Notes under the pieces: generated by a model
Told to the model about the DNA's origin: nothing
Database searches by the model: none
What the model saw: the letters and a program-made list of their open reading frames with translations, nothing else
Position numbers and translations under genes: made by a program
Shown here: piece by piece, positions 31,373 to 43,171 of the stretch
How positions within the stretch are numbered: the first letter of the stretch is position 1
Layout of the letters: each line of letters starts with the position of its first letter
Origin: Rhizophagus clarus
Lineage: Eukaryota > Glomeromycota > Glomeromycetes > Glomerales > Glomeraceae
Length of the DNA stretch: 64,000 bases
NCBI GenBank assembly: GCA_015698045.1
Contig: BLAL01000194.1
Coordinates: 930,001-994,000 of the forward strand
Direction: 5' to 3'

Positions 31373-34290
31373 CTAATCAGCAATAGCACAATCCGAAAAA
31401 TCGTCACTTGAATGATTATTAGTATTATATATAATTAAACGAGATGTATAATTATTAGCCTGCGTAATTTGTGAATTAAATGATTTATTACTTTCATTAC
31501 TTTTAATATGTAAAAGACTTTTTCTATATGCTTCTGCTTCAGTGAACTGATCTCTAATATCATAACGACCTTCACCACACAAATTAATTGAATCCCAAAA
31601 TAAATTAATCATTCCTTTTAATTCAGTAGTATTTGGCCTATTATCTGGATTTGGATCCCAACACCTTTTCATCAAGTCAATATAACATTGTGGTGCTTCC
31701 GGCGCATTAATTTTAGGCCTAATACCCTCACAAATATCTAACATTAAATAATGATCATGATCACGACCGGCAAAAGGTTGTCTTCCAGTTGCTAAAAAAT
31801 ACATGATCATACCAAGACTATATATATCTGCAGCTTGAGTATAAGGCTTTCTTCTTAATATTTCAGGAGCCATATAAGGAACGACCCCATAAAGTTTTGT
31901 TTCATCCGTATTACCAATTTCACCGCATAATCCCATATCTGAAATAAATATTTTTTGACTTTCCACCGAGAATTCACGTTCATCAAGTAAAATATTTCCT
32001 GTATGAAAATCATGATGAACCATATGATTTTTATGAATACCATCGAGACCATTAATAATAGAAGGTAATATAATTAATTTATTCCTCCAAGAAAATCCTT
32101 TATATTTTGCTATCCAATTATTAAAACTTCCACCTTTTGCATATTCAAGAACTATAACAAAATCCTTTGTATTTGGTTCTTGAGTTATTCCGTGTACATT
32201 AAGAAATCTAACATTTCCAAACCGTAAACTTTGCTGTAATAGTTGTAGCAATCTCAAATGTATTTTAACCTAATAATTATCATACAAAAAAGTAAGTAAT
32301 AAATTAAATTATATAAATTAATGATTTCATACCTCATTTAAAAAATCAGCTTTCACATTTTGTGATCCATGAACACATTTTAAAGCAACCTGTTTATATT
32401 CTTTATTCTTCCATATTGCTGAATATACTGTAGAAAAACCACCTATACCTACTTGTTCAACATTATTAAACTGATCATATGATATCCATTCAAGTACTAC
32501 ATCATTACAGTCACCAATTTTTAATTGCATCTCTTTAATAAAATCATTAATATTATCATTTCCACTATTCCAATTTGTAAAATTCTTCATTAAAATATTT
32601 AATTGACATGGATTACACCATTTGTTTGTATTTGTATATTTTTTACCACATTTTTTACAATAATATTTACTTTGAAGAACTAAAATATAATATTTTGTAT
32701 CAGGATCTTGAGATATTCCATGACAATTCTCCGTTGAATATAATTCCTATTAAATAATAGGAAAACATTTATCAAAAAAAAAAAGAATAAATTAAATTAT
32801 TTACGAAAAAGATTTCATACCTCATCGGTAATACTTTGTAAGTTATATGAATATTTTAAAATAACTTTTTTATCTGATTTTCTTTTACTATTCATATTAA
32901 ATTTTAATGGACCATTCTTCCATATTGCTGTAACAAAATTATCTTTTCTCATTATTTGAATATTATAAAATTGATCGTATGGTATCCATTCAAATACTGT
33001 ATCATGATAATTTTTGATTTGTAATTGCCTTTTTTTAATAAAATCATCAATTATTTCATTCTCACTCGTCCATTTTGTAAAATTTTCTTTTAAATTATTC
33101 ATTATACAAGGGTTACATAATATTGTGTGTTTTTTCTCTCCACACATTTTACAATAATTCTCACAATATTTATTTTGAAACACCAAGATATAATTTTTCG
33201 TATGTGGATTTTGTGTCACTCCGTATATTTGCTCATTATATAAATATTGAATAATCTTACAAAGAAAAACAAAAAAAAAAATTATTATTATACAAGCACA
33301 CACATTACATATTATTACACCAAAATAAAAAAAAAATATATTATACCTCATATAAAAATTCATTAGTAGCAACAATAATTTCATAATAATTTATTAAACA
33401 AACTTTTTTATCTAATTCTCTTATCCACTCCTTTCTACCAAGATAATCATAATGTAATGGACCATTCTTCCATATTGCTAAATTTGCTATACCTTTTTCA
33501 CCTATTTGTTGAATATTATTAAATTGATCATATGGTATCCATTCAAATATTGGTGCGTTATAATCATTTGTACTAATATATGGTCTCATTGATTGAATGA
33601 AATCATCAATTATTTTATTTCCACTGTTCCAATTTGTAAAATTTTTTAAAAAATCTCTTTGGCATGGATAACACCAATTATATCTTGCATCCGTATACTT
33701 TTTACCACATTTTTCACAATATTCACTCTTAATGACTAATATATAATCTTTTGTATCCAAATTTTGAGATATTCCATATATTTTCAAATCATTATAAATG
33801 AGTGTTTGATATTTTTTAATCTTAAAAAAAAAAAAAAAAAAAAAAGAAATTAATATAGTGCTAAAAAAAAAAAAAGATATATTATATAAATAAGATTCAT
33901 TACCTCGTTAGAAAATTCGTTAATAATATTTTCTGAATTACTTTTATATATTAAAGAAACTTTTTCCTTTGAAATCCTTTCATATTTCTTGGTATCTTTA
34001 TTAAATTTTAATGGACCATCATTCCATATTGCTATGGGATAATTCATTGTTTTAATGATATTAAACTTATTATATGGTATCCATTCAAATATTGCATCAT
34101 TATTAGTTTTAATTTGTAATTGTTGTTGTTTAATAAAATCATCAATTTCTTTATTTTTACTGGTCCATTTTGTAAAATTTTCTTTTAAATTGTTTATTTG
34201 ACATGGTTTACACCAATTATGCGCTACATTCGTATATTTATTTAAACATTTTTCACATGTTGAAAGTGTTGGAATTGCTGGAAGTGACAT
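31373..34290 (-). CDS. Protein kinase with four tandem Cys-motif/N-lobe exons
   Basis: Five exons, all phase 0: 34290-33904, 33820-33347, 33255-32821, 32746-32333, 32269-31373; about 868 residues. Exons 1-4 are paralogous modules: a Cys motif (C..C.KYT, WC.PC), NFT.W.S.N, IDDFI, EWIPYDQFN, an N-lobe with AIWKNGPL and a beta-3-like strand (KVSLIYK, KVCLINY, KVILKYS, VALKCV), ending at NE/YE/DE before the donor. Exons 2-4 open with the beta-4/beta-5 hinge text of the module before (YGISQNLDTKDYILV, YGVTQNPHTKNYILV). Only exon 4 keeps a proper Gly loop (GIGGFSTVYSAIW) and VALK Lys. Exon 5 gives the full rest: hinge, HHDFHTGNILL, SDMGLCG, VPYMAPEIL, C-lobe and tail. So three degenerate N-lobes precede one complete kinase. 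The HRD Arg is His; activity uncertain. The introns are short with good GTATG donors. Confidence 0.85.
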
Positions 34291-35150
34291 CTAAATTTTT
34301 TTTTTTAAATAATATATTTGAAAGAGTTGACGAAACAAAAACTATATTCGAAAAAGATAACTTTAACACATTTGATGCAAATCATTCAGGGGGAGCAAGC
34401 AAATGCGTAGTACGCCCAAACACCATAAAGCTTAGTGCAACATACACATGGTACACATGCATGACGTCATTAGAACAATTATTATTTCGACCGCCTATTA
34501 GCAGCCTTAATAAAAAAAAATTAGAGCGGATTATTAATAAATAATCCAAAATATAGTGACAAAAAATTTTTTTTTTTTATTGACACCGTCATTGACCAGT
34601 TCTACGACCAGTGAAAGATCGACATAATCGTAGCTATACAATAAAGCTGTTTAATTAAAAGTAATACTTTAATCTAAAAATAATAAAAAATTTCTAACAC
34701 GAATAATGGATCACGCATGTCCGGCACTGCGCACACGGGTAAACTCAATAAGGTGGAAATCAAGCAGTTGCTGGAACAGCTAATTAGTTTATGTTGCTAG
34801 CATACTAGAAATAGATGGTTAGTCATAGATGGGAGGTACAATCCTAACTGATTCGTTGTTTTAGAGTAGTTTATCTTTTAGAATTTTTCTTTTATTTTGT
34901 TTTCGATTCCTTAATTCCCTTATATTGATTAATTTGCTAGGCTCATGGTAAGACGGGCCCTGTGTGGTTCGGAACATAGTTTTTGTGTACACTAGTGATG
35001 CTATGCATCCTCATTTTATCTAATAAACATATGTGGCTCCATAGCCTTTAAACTTTAAAAAAAAAAAAAAAATAATAAAAAAATATACAAACAAGAAGAC
35101 TATCATATAACTAAAAAATCTTTCTAAAATTATTATAAATTAATATTTCG
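34291..35150. other. Intergenic, with a poly(A)-ended retroposon-like segment
   Basis: From about 34860 the plus strand reads like a transcript 3' end: GC-richer sequence (GGTAAGACGGGCCCTGTGTG), AATAAACAT near 35022, then a 16-A run at 35057. This may be the 3' part of a non-LTR element or a retroposed transcript; no coding match. The rest of the stretch holds nothing I recognise. Confidence 0.4.
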
Positions 35151-35199
35151 TTTGTTGATGTAATTCTTACCTGGTGATTTCGCAGAATCAGATGAATTA

Positions 35200-35920
35200 A
35201 TCAAATCATGACTAAGCTTCAAAAACAAGAAAAGAACCAAATGCAGACACAAATTAAACAAATTAGATCCATACCTGAAAAATTGGAAAGTATTATAGAA
35301 GGAAAGAAAATGTCCGAGTGTTGGGAGGTATATAAATTTGTAAAATGTATTTTATATTCTGTTTCTTAATTTTTATTTATAACAATATGTGGAAGACGGA
35401 GTTTAGGAAATAATAAATGATTGTCTGTATCCAAAGAGGAATCACTTTCATTATAAAAAAGCATTTTAAGGTAATGGCTCCTGAAAAAAAATGCAGAAAT
35501 ATGAATAATCTACTAAATGGAAGAATTGAAGAAAAAGTATTTAATTTCATTCGTTTATTTATATGTTATACTAATAATTATGTATTTATATTAATGTTAT
35601 TAATGTTGAATCATATTGTTTTTCATATCGTGGAAGTCAATACATTGACATACATGGTCATGTCTAAAAGGTCAATTAGAAAGAGTAGATACATCTACTA
35701 GTCGAACAGATCTTGCTAATTGGAAATCAAGTGATGTTCAAACTTTTATTGATGAGGATGATGAGTCATTACTTTCTCAAAGGTATTTGGTAAAAATGCA
35801 ACCAAAACAATACTTTTGGAATTAAGTCATGCATTCAAAATATACTGGACTATGAACATGCAAAGGTTGAAATGGATGAAAATTATATTTAAATCAATAT
35901 GCAGTAAGTATAATATGAAT
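35200..35920 (+). pseudogene. Decayed coding relic of a multicopy family, unrecognised
   Basis: Plus-strand pieces in order: LQKQEKNQMQTQIKQIRSIP with EKLESIIEGKKMSECWE, then EIINDCLYPKRNHFHYKK, and VDTSTSRTDLANWKSSDVQT. They keep gene-like composition and possible splice sites but several stops interrupt them. Function unknown. Confidence 0.45.
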
Positions 35921-35939
35921 TATATCATATAGTATTTTT

Positions 35940-37020
35940 TATAAATAAATACAGTCAACTCTCTCTAAAAGTATTCGATTGAAAATAAATTCATATAGAT
36001 TAGATTAAAAACATTTTGAATTATATATAGAACAAGTTTCAGTCCAATAATTTAATAGAGCTTCAACAGCCACTCTACTTTAAAATTTTGTTGATCACGA
36101 CATCAATGGCTGGCGAACATTAGTTAAGCCGGATGGGAAGTGATTTCACAGGAGGGCGAGTTTTAGCAAAGCTAAAAATTAAATTAATTATTCTCAAATT
36201 ATTGTGCATGATATGATAAAAATTTATATTACAATAATATGTTATACTTTCATGCTTTAAATAAAAGGAATTTGTATCTTGGTAATCTAGGTACAAAAAT
36301 TTTGGTTATACTGTAAATAAATAATATTATCTGTATTCATATGATGAATTCTACCAAAATATTATAAGTTATTCATATTTATACCGGTACTAATTATATT
36401 ACAAACTAAGGAAATTGCAAGTATTTGCTACTCTAATCTTAGTGTTCTAAACAAAATAATAGAACCAAGAAAGTCCGTCTCAGTTGCAAGTTTCCTAAAA
36501 AATGAAAATAAATAAAAGAATAGTATTGTTCTTAAATTCAAATAAGGAAAACCCTCCCTTTGATATTACTTTTAGAAGTTGTGCAAAAAAGGTAAGAGTG
36601 TCTTTGGAAAATTATTAAACTCCAGAGTTTAGCTTCACAGAATGTTTTTTCGAACGGACATAATCAGAACAGTAAATCCCAAGGTGAATTTTAATCATAT
36701 GTGTATAAGTTGAGTAACATGACTAAATCTTGCGGAAAAAAGTCGTTACTTTCTCCTGATTCCTGAACAAGTATTTCTTTTCGTAACTTCAAATAATCAA
36801 AGCAAGGAAAGGTGCTTGTACTAATTATTGTTCTCGCACTGCACCATAACTTTTAGGTACTGTATCTTACAAAAATTACAGTTAACTAAACAAATAAAAG
36901 GAGCGGACTCGCTACTTTATTAAAAAGAGAACAATTCTTACCGAGTCGAATTTCATAATTTAAGAATATGTAATCGTCTTTTTTTTCCTAATGAATATTA
37001 CGAAATTACTATGCTATTAC
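35940..37020. other. Repeat debris
   Basis: Starts with TACAGTCAACTCTCTCTAAA (35951), which resembles a pogo/Tc1-type terminal repeat next to TA; a short BTB-gene relic (ACATTTTGAATTATATATAG, then AACAAGTTTCAGTCCAATAA) lies at 36010-36065. The rest is AT-rich without a gene. Confidence 0.4.
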
Positions 37021-37029
37021 ATTTAAGAT

Positions 37030-38060
37030 TCGAAGTCGGATGAAAAACTAAACGTAAAAAATTTTCCGCATACACATGAATATGGTACAGTTCTTCATTT
37101 TATGAAAAAATTTTCGCTTCCGATAATCAGAATTGTAATTTGTAATACAGCGTGTATCTTCAATCTTTATTCTTTAGTGTGATGGAATAGACTTTATAAT
37201 ATGCACTTATGCAGTAGTATTTATTATATTGTAACAATTTTTAATGAAGGAAAAATACATTATTTAATTGGTTAAAAATTAATACACTATTTTTTTTTAA
37301 TGCCAGGCGGAATTATACAATTCCGACTCTAAAGAGATGATTTGAAGAGATGCGTAAAACTATGATAAATATGGTAAAGTCGATCTTTTGTTACCTATTT
37401 ATATATTAGCTCGTGTCCCATTAATTAACGGTGAATTATTAAATATTATCACATAACAACTGAGATTTGGTGATCCCTAACGTAAAGTATTTATGAATAT
37501 ATCATCAAATAAAAAAATAATTAAGATGGTTTCTTAATTCATATTAGATTGCCAAAAATATCACCAGAAATCTTTCAAATCATTTTAACATAAGAATTGT
37601 AATGATTTAATTAATGTATGATAATTTAGGTATATTTACGGTGGTATCCTCTCATTAAATGAGCAAAACATTTCAAAAAATTTGGAATTATTGGCTACTG
37701 CAGATCAACTTCAACTTCAGGAACTGGTTGATTATTTACAAAAATATTTAATTGAAAATTGGATTATAGAACATTTTGAACTTACACACAGGACAAGTTT
37801 TTAATCCAATAATTTATTAGAACTTCAGAAATGTTGTACAGAAATTATGGCAAACTCTCCAGAGCAAATTTGATTTTACCTCAACTTCCAGAAACATCTT
37901 TAATTTCAATTATCAAAAGAGATAATTTACAAATAAAAGAAATCGAAGTCATGCTGAACTCTAGAAAGAATTATTAAACTAGAATATACTTGGGTGAAAA
38001 GAGAACAGATGGCTAAGGAAATTCTTAATGAGGAACCTATGATTGGATTGCCTTTTTTAA
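37030..38060 (+). pseudogene. Truncated BTB-BACK-TLDc pseudogene, inverted duplicate of the 27612-29158 gene
   Basis: 37030-37450 matches the upstream region of the BTB gene in inverted orientation. Then a shrunken BTB front (ATGAATATATCATCAAATAA), HIRLPKISPEIFQIIL at 37548, a short intron-like gap, and YIYGGILSLNEQNISKNLEL, ATADQLQLQELVDYLQKYLI, HFELTHRTSF from 37628. A stop replaces the Gln after SF, a frameshift follows, and the copy is lost after about 37970 (ISIIKRDNLQIKEIEVM), where another short relic joins. No BACK end or TLDc remains. Confidence 0.8.
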
Positions 38061-38069
38061 AAATATCAA

Positions 38070-40090
38070 TAGCATCAGTTTCATAGTACCGATTCAGCGC
38101 AGACATACGTTACACTATATATATTAGTCCCCTACTACTCAACTTCTAAAACGACTCAAACACATTATTGATGTACACAGTACAGTGGCTTTGCATTACG
38201 TAATGTGTCCTTTTCTATTTAAATTTGATACATTTTCATCTTGTTAACTCACTACTTTCTTTCTTTCTTTCAGTTAAACTACTTTTATAGACTATAGTTA
38301 TCTCTCGTTTTTTTTCTGTTCAACCCATTTTCTCGTTAACTGCTAAGTGAGAAAAAGAACTTAGAGTTAATGAAATGTCTTCATCTTCCACTTCTGTTAA
38401 TGATACATTTGTATGCCAAACTTAATCATTACTTGAAGCAACATAGGAATAGATCACCTTTGAACTTTCTAACCCTTTATCGAGATGTGATTGTTTTTTG
38501 CTGACCTTTTCGGCCATCCGAACTGGAAAGACTTTGACAATGCATGGGCTAACCAATTTTTTCAAAGGAAGTTATATTGCGAATAAGTTTCTCTCATTGA
38601 GCAGCGGAGATCACAAAATTATGAATATTACTATCAAATTCCCGGCCGTAGTCAAAAAAATTCTGGAACTCAGTTGCTGAAAATGGTAATACTTATTTTG
38701 CAAAGTTAGGGTAACTTCTGACTGAGCTGAGGGTTTCCCAGTTTTGTTCAGAAGAATTACTAGATATGACCACTTGGTAACCACCCCAGGACCTCTATTC
38801 AAACACCCTTTCTTTGTCGTTAATAAAGGTCTGCCTATTCTGAAAGAGGAATTGGCTATATACCTCCCTTAATTATTAATAAAAAATTTCCACAAGAATG
38901 ATTTAGACTTTTTGGTGTGAATTAATTCAGAAATGTAACGTTGTAAGTAAATAAATCTGTCTAATTTACCTGCTTTAGTAATCTATATATGGAGAATAAT
39001 AACACTTTACTATTTTTTCTAGAGACAAAACATTTTTGAATATCAAGCTGAGAAGGACCAGTAGTATCTTTGACTTGTTTCTGATGTTGAGAATAAAATA
39101 AGTGCTGATTTGGAACTTTGAAACGGGATTCTGATAAAATCAATCAAGCAGAATTACGTTCATATGACAATGTTTTGATTTCCTACATAATATCATATAC
39201 GGTATTAATTGTAATAGCGATTAATATGCTAATTTTATTTTGTATCATTCCTGTATCTTGTGAATTATGTATTGTTTATTGTTTTTGCATCATTCCTGTG
39301 TCTTATATTTCATTCCTGTATCTTGTAATTCATGTATTTTATAATAATATAATAAGCGACATACAATGTTTCGCACGTGGAAAGACCATAACAATAATAC
39401 ACATTTTTACCACTAGTCATTAATTAACATGTAGCGTAATTAAATAATTTTACAAACAAATTGGTATAATTACTGCGTCTTGTCCGAAGGGCAACCAATA
39501 AGGGGTATAGCAGAGATAGGACGAGTTAAAAACTTACACAATCAAACTATTATGCCATTAAATATGTAATTGTTAAAGTGCTTCATAGATAATTATTACT
39601 GTATTAATAAAGATTTTCCGTCAAATTGATCTTTAATATGCGAAATTATTTTATTTTTTGGATACATGATAAATTTGCAATATGTACTAATTTATAAATT
39701 GTTTAAGCAAAGAATTTTACACTATAGTGAGGGAAAAAAAAGCAAAATTTAATTATGGAAGGAGTGAATTATTTGTATATATATAGCTTTTGATATAATT
39801 GATAAAGAAAATATCTAAAAAATTTTACATATTCATCATGATTTTCATAGAAAGCGATTGACCTGAACTACCGACTTCTAATATGCCAAAGCATCAAACG
39901 ATGTCATTGGAATAAAGCTAATACATATAAACTAAATCGTTTGGTTGAATGTGCAGAACTAAATATAATTTATCAATAATAAATTTTCTGATATTAACCT
40001 GAGATCAAGCTTTCTTATTTCGGTTAGGACCTTGACTAGACTGGGAATTCCGTCTGGTTCAGTTTATTTCTCCACCACGTTTATAGTTTT
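38070..40090. other. Long stretch with one weak coding relic
   Basis: A plus-strand relic at 38374-38680 (MSSSSTSVNDTFVCQT, LTFSAIRTGKTLTMHGLTNF, DHKIMNITIKFPAVVKKILE) has an ATG and gene-like composition but is interrupted; family not recognised. At 39230-39345 a CATTCCTGTATCTTGT word is repeated three times. Otherwise AT-rich spacer. Confidence 0.35.
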
Positions 40091-40099
40091 TATGCGTGG

Positions 40100-40290
40100 A
40101 GGCAGTTGATTGTTTTCTAATTCTGGAAGTAGAAGATGGGCTTCCCTTCCTGGACGGTAGGATGACTCCCATACAAAATTCCAATTTTTCGTTTACCTCC
40201 ATTGGCAGAAGTTCGTCCTTCGGTTCCTTATGTGAGTTCGGTTTTATTAATCAGGTTGGAACATTAAAAGACTTAATCCTCGTTCACTAA
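40100..40290 (+). mobile_element. Short reverse-transcriptase fossil, possibly Penelope-like
   Basis: FLILEVEDGLPFLDGRMTPI followed by FSFTSIGRSSSFG and a region resembling NHP..TLK. This is the pattern of the LPFLD segment of Penelope-like and related reverse transcriptases. Only about 60 codons survive; the element is broken and old. Confidence 0.5.
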
Positions 40291-40299
40291 GAGCTTCGC

Positions 40300-41185
40300 T
40301 TTTCTTATATTCGTAATATACTAGAAATTCAATGGATAAAGTTTAAATTTTGAGACTTTGTAAATGTTTTAAACGATTATGAATACCTAAAATTTTTTCG
40401 TCCTCAACAAAAGGTTCTCTGGCTTCTAGCCTTCTAAAATTCGCTGTTCGTCCATATTAATAGTTTTGTTTTGCGTTAATAATGTCAAAAAGCTTAAAAG
40501 TTTATTCCATCGCAGTGTTGATACATCTGCAGTGATCACACAAATCAAAGTTTGCGTTGACTTATATTATACTACACAAGAAAAGGTCTTTATTGCTTGG
40601 TTGTTTTTGTAAAATAAAGTGACAATAATGTGCTTTATTGGCGACTGACATTGGTTAGATAAATATTTTGATGATATATTAATATTTTATGCAAAAGATA
40701 TGTATATAATGAAAAAAATGATCGCAATCAGATTATTCTTCATATTGAATCAAAAATGAAATAAGTTGATGCTAGAACAAAGAATCGTTATTTGTTTACG
40801 AAAATCAACAGATTGTCATTGCAATATTATACTAGTCGAATAATAAAACAGAAGAAAATAAATCTTGTGCACGGTCTTCAATATCTCTACACTTCGGATT
40901 CTCACGACAATTGATGAAACTGAATGAAGAATCCATTGGAATTCTGTTAAATAAATTTTGATTATAAGAGAATCAAACCAAAACTACCATCATACGAGTA
41001 TTAGCGAGCACCAATATTTGGTAGTACGAAGATCATTAATTATTTTTCATTAGACTTGGAATAACTTGTACTTTTTACAATCAATAAAATCAATAATAGA
41101 GAGTATCTGGAGACGTTAAAATAGATGTATACCTATCAGAATGTTTATTCCGCTTTGAAATGATAATGATAATCAAGATTTTGTA
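40300..41185. other. AT-rich spacer, nothing recognised
   Basis: No coding frame with family resemblance, no RNA gene and no clear terminal repeats seen on either strand. Confidence 0.4.
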
Positions 41186-41265
41186 ATGCGATCATATTAG
41201 CGTAATATTCTTTAAGGGCGAAAACACACACCAAATTACATAAAAGGTGATACCCCAGTTAGTGA
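41186..41265 (+). promoter_or_regulatory. Promoter-like block, second copy
   Basis: ATGCGATCATATTAGCGTAA, CAAATTACATAAAAGGTGA and AGTTAGTGAA in the same order as at 18925-19013. Followed by the kinase-tail relic. Confidence 0.5.
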
Positions 41266-41344
41266 ATCCTAAGTATTTGTTGGTGAAACGAATGTGCAGA
41301 AAATATATAAATTACAAAAAAATTATAAATAATAATAAAAAGAA

Positions 41345-41477
41345 TTTGATTATTTTAGTAAAAATTATTCAAATGCATTCAAAAGCAATTTATACTAGTA
41401 GACTTTTAAGTTTCTATAATCATTCAGAACCAGCGAAATTCTTCAGATTTAAGTTTGATTATTTTATAGTTTCATAA
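41345..41477 (+). pseudogene. Kinase C-terminal tail relic
   Basis: IQMHSKAIYTSRLLSFYNHSEP matches the tail that follows the kinase domain in many Rhizophagus kinases; compare HSQAYYTSRNITKF in the gene ending at 1874 and NNYTSRLIIYN in the gene ending at 31373. No kinase domain is attached. Confidence 0.55.
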
Positions 41478-42169
41478 TAAAATTTTGTTAAATAAGTTTC
41501 ATTAACATTTTTTTTTATTATTATTATTTTTTCAATAAGATTTGAAAATATTCATGATTTATGATTGATTTTTTTACATACAATCTTGAGTTAATAGCAA
41601 TTGTTATATTTAATTTATCAATTGTATTTAATGTAAAGTAGTCCCTCTTCTATATCTTTAATCTAAAATAAACATTCTATAATTGAATATAGAATGTGTT
41701 ATACATCTAAACAGCAACATTATTATTGATATATACGAAAAACTAAATTGAATTAAAGAAATTTAATTACGGGCGTTAATTTTGCATGTAAGCTTATTAG
41801 AAACAATCATTAACTGATTAACATTATTTATTAGAGGAAATTTTTCTTAAAATAGATCATTATGAACAAGTTTATATGAACAGTTTTAGTTACAATTATA
41901 TTAAAGTATTTGTATAAAATAAGACAATTTCACGTTTAAAAAAATATCTAATATAACTGATAATAATTGATTCAGTATTTAATCATTAGATTCTTTCAAA
42001 TTTGATATAATTACAAAAAGAATTATGAATGAGAAAAATTAATATACTGAATAGATTCGCAGTTGAATGATACGCTCCGATAATTTTATTGCAAAATTAT
42101 TCCTAATTAGAATTTTTACATTATGTTAGTATATATTATTATCAAGCATGACATAGAGATATGTGTCAT

Positions 42170-42800
42170 TTCCACGGGCACCACGGCTTGCCCTCCCATA
42201 TGAGTCAGCTTGGGGACCACCTAGTGGCATCATTGTAGCTACGACTTTTGTGCACAAAGCAGATGACTACTAGCCAGTGAGCATATGGTGCGTACTACGA
42301 GCACATAAACCTCTATGCCATACTCAAAAACAATGCACACCCAACGCAAGTAGAACCATACGACGGAAATACTCGCCTCCTGCGTTTCCTTTGTTATGGT
42401 CAGAGTATAATAAACTTGCTACATGATTTGATGCCCGTCGACCCGCGGCTAGATTTTACGAAACACCAAACTAAAATAATAAAAATACAAAAATACAAAA
42501 TTAAAACAACACACTAACCAAAGGAACAAAAGGAAAAGAAACGCGAACATGAATATAAAAAAAAAAAAGCAAATAAAAATCGAATAAAGATAAAAATAAA
42601 ATGAAAAAACGAAATAAAGGATAAGAAGAACGAAATAAAAAATAAGAAGAACGAAATAAAAAATAAGAAAATAACGAGATAAAATAACGAATAAAAATAA
42701 AAAAATTAACGAATAAAATGAATAATAATTAAATAAAAAATAAAAATAAAAATAAATAAGACGAGAAAAAGAAAGAATACACGAAGGCCTACGTTTTTGT
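42170..42800. repeat. GC-richer block followed by a 320-bp A-rich tract
   Basis: 42170-42465 is far richer in G and C than its surroundings (CCACGGGCACCACGGCTTGC, CCCGTCGACCCGCGGC) and has no open frame. It runs into an A-rich tract with ACGAAATAAAAAATAAGAAG repeated (42620-42670). A non-LTR retroposon 3' end with an A-rich tail fits, but no coding part is left. Confidence 0.45.
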
Positions 42801-43171
42801 AAATTTAGAGAAAAGGTATTTTTATACGATTTTATGTTGTACAAGCTTGAATATAACGGAATAAATAATTCATCATTGTTAATCATTTGTAGTATACTCA
42901 ACTCGTGAAAACTCATGCTGAATTATACTTGCATAAGTAGAAAGACTCCGCCATTACAATTATATGATTATGTAAGATTGATTTATATACAGTATTACAT
43001 ATGATGCGAAACAAATTACTCAATTCACAATTTTGATTAATAACTTTTCGTTTCCCTCTGTGTAATGTTCAATGACATCATTTATTTATAGAAAATGAAA
43101 ATTTACAATCTTTAAACACATACTGTATACATATACTTCAAAATTAGTCTTTAAACAACCTGGCTATTTGA
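42801..43171. other. 3' spacer of the lectin gene
   Basis: AT-rich, no gene seen. It holds the 3' flank of the lectin gene that ends at 43172. Confidence 0.4.

Noticed and set aside
34925-35000. A polymerase III promoter (box A/box B) of a SINE
   Set aside because: GTGGTTCGGAAC is only a partial box B and no box A fits upstream at the right distance.
42449-42916. A 155-codon minus frame of Phe/Tyr/Leu-rich text
   Set aside because: It is the complement of the A-rich repeat tract, not a membrane protein.
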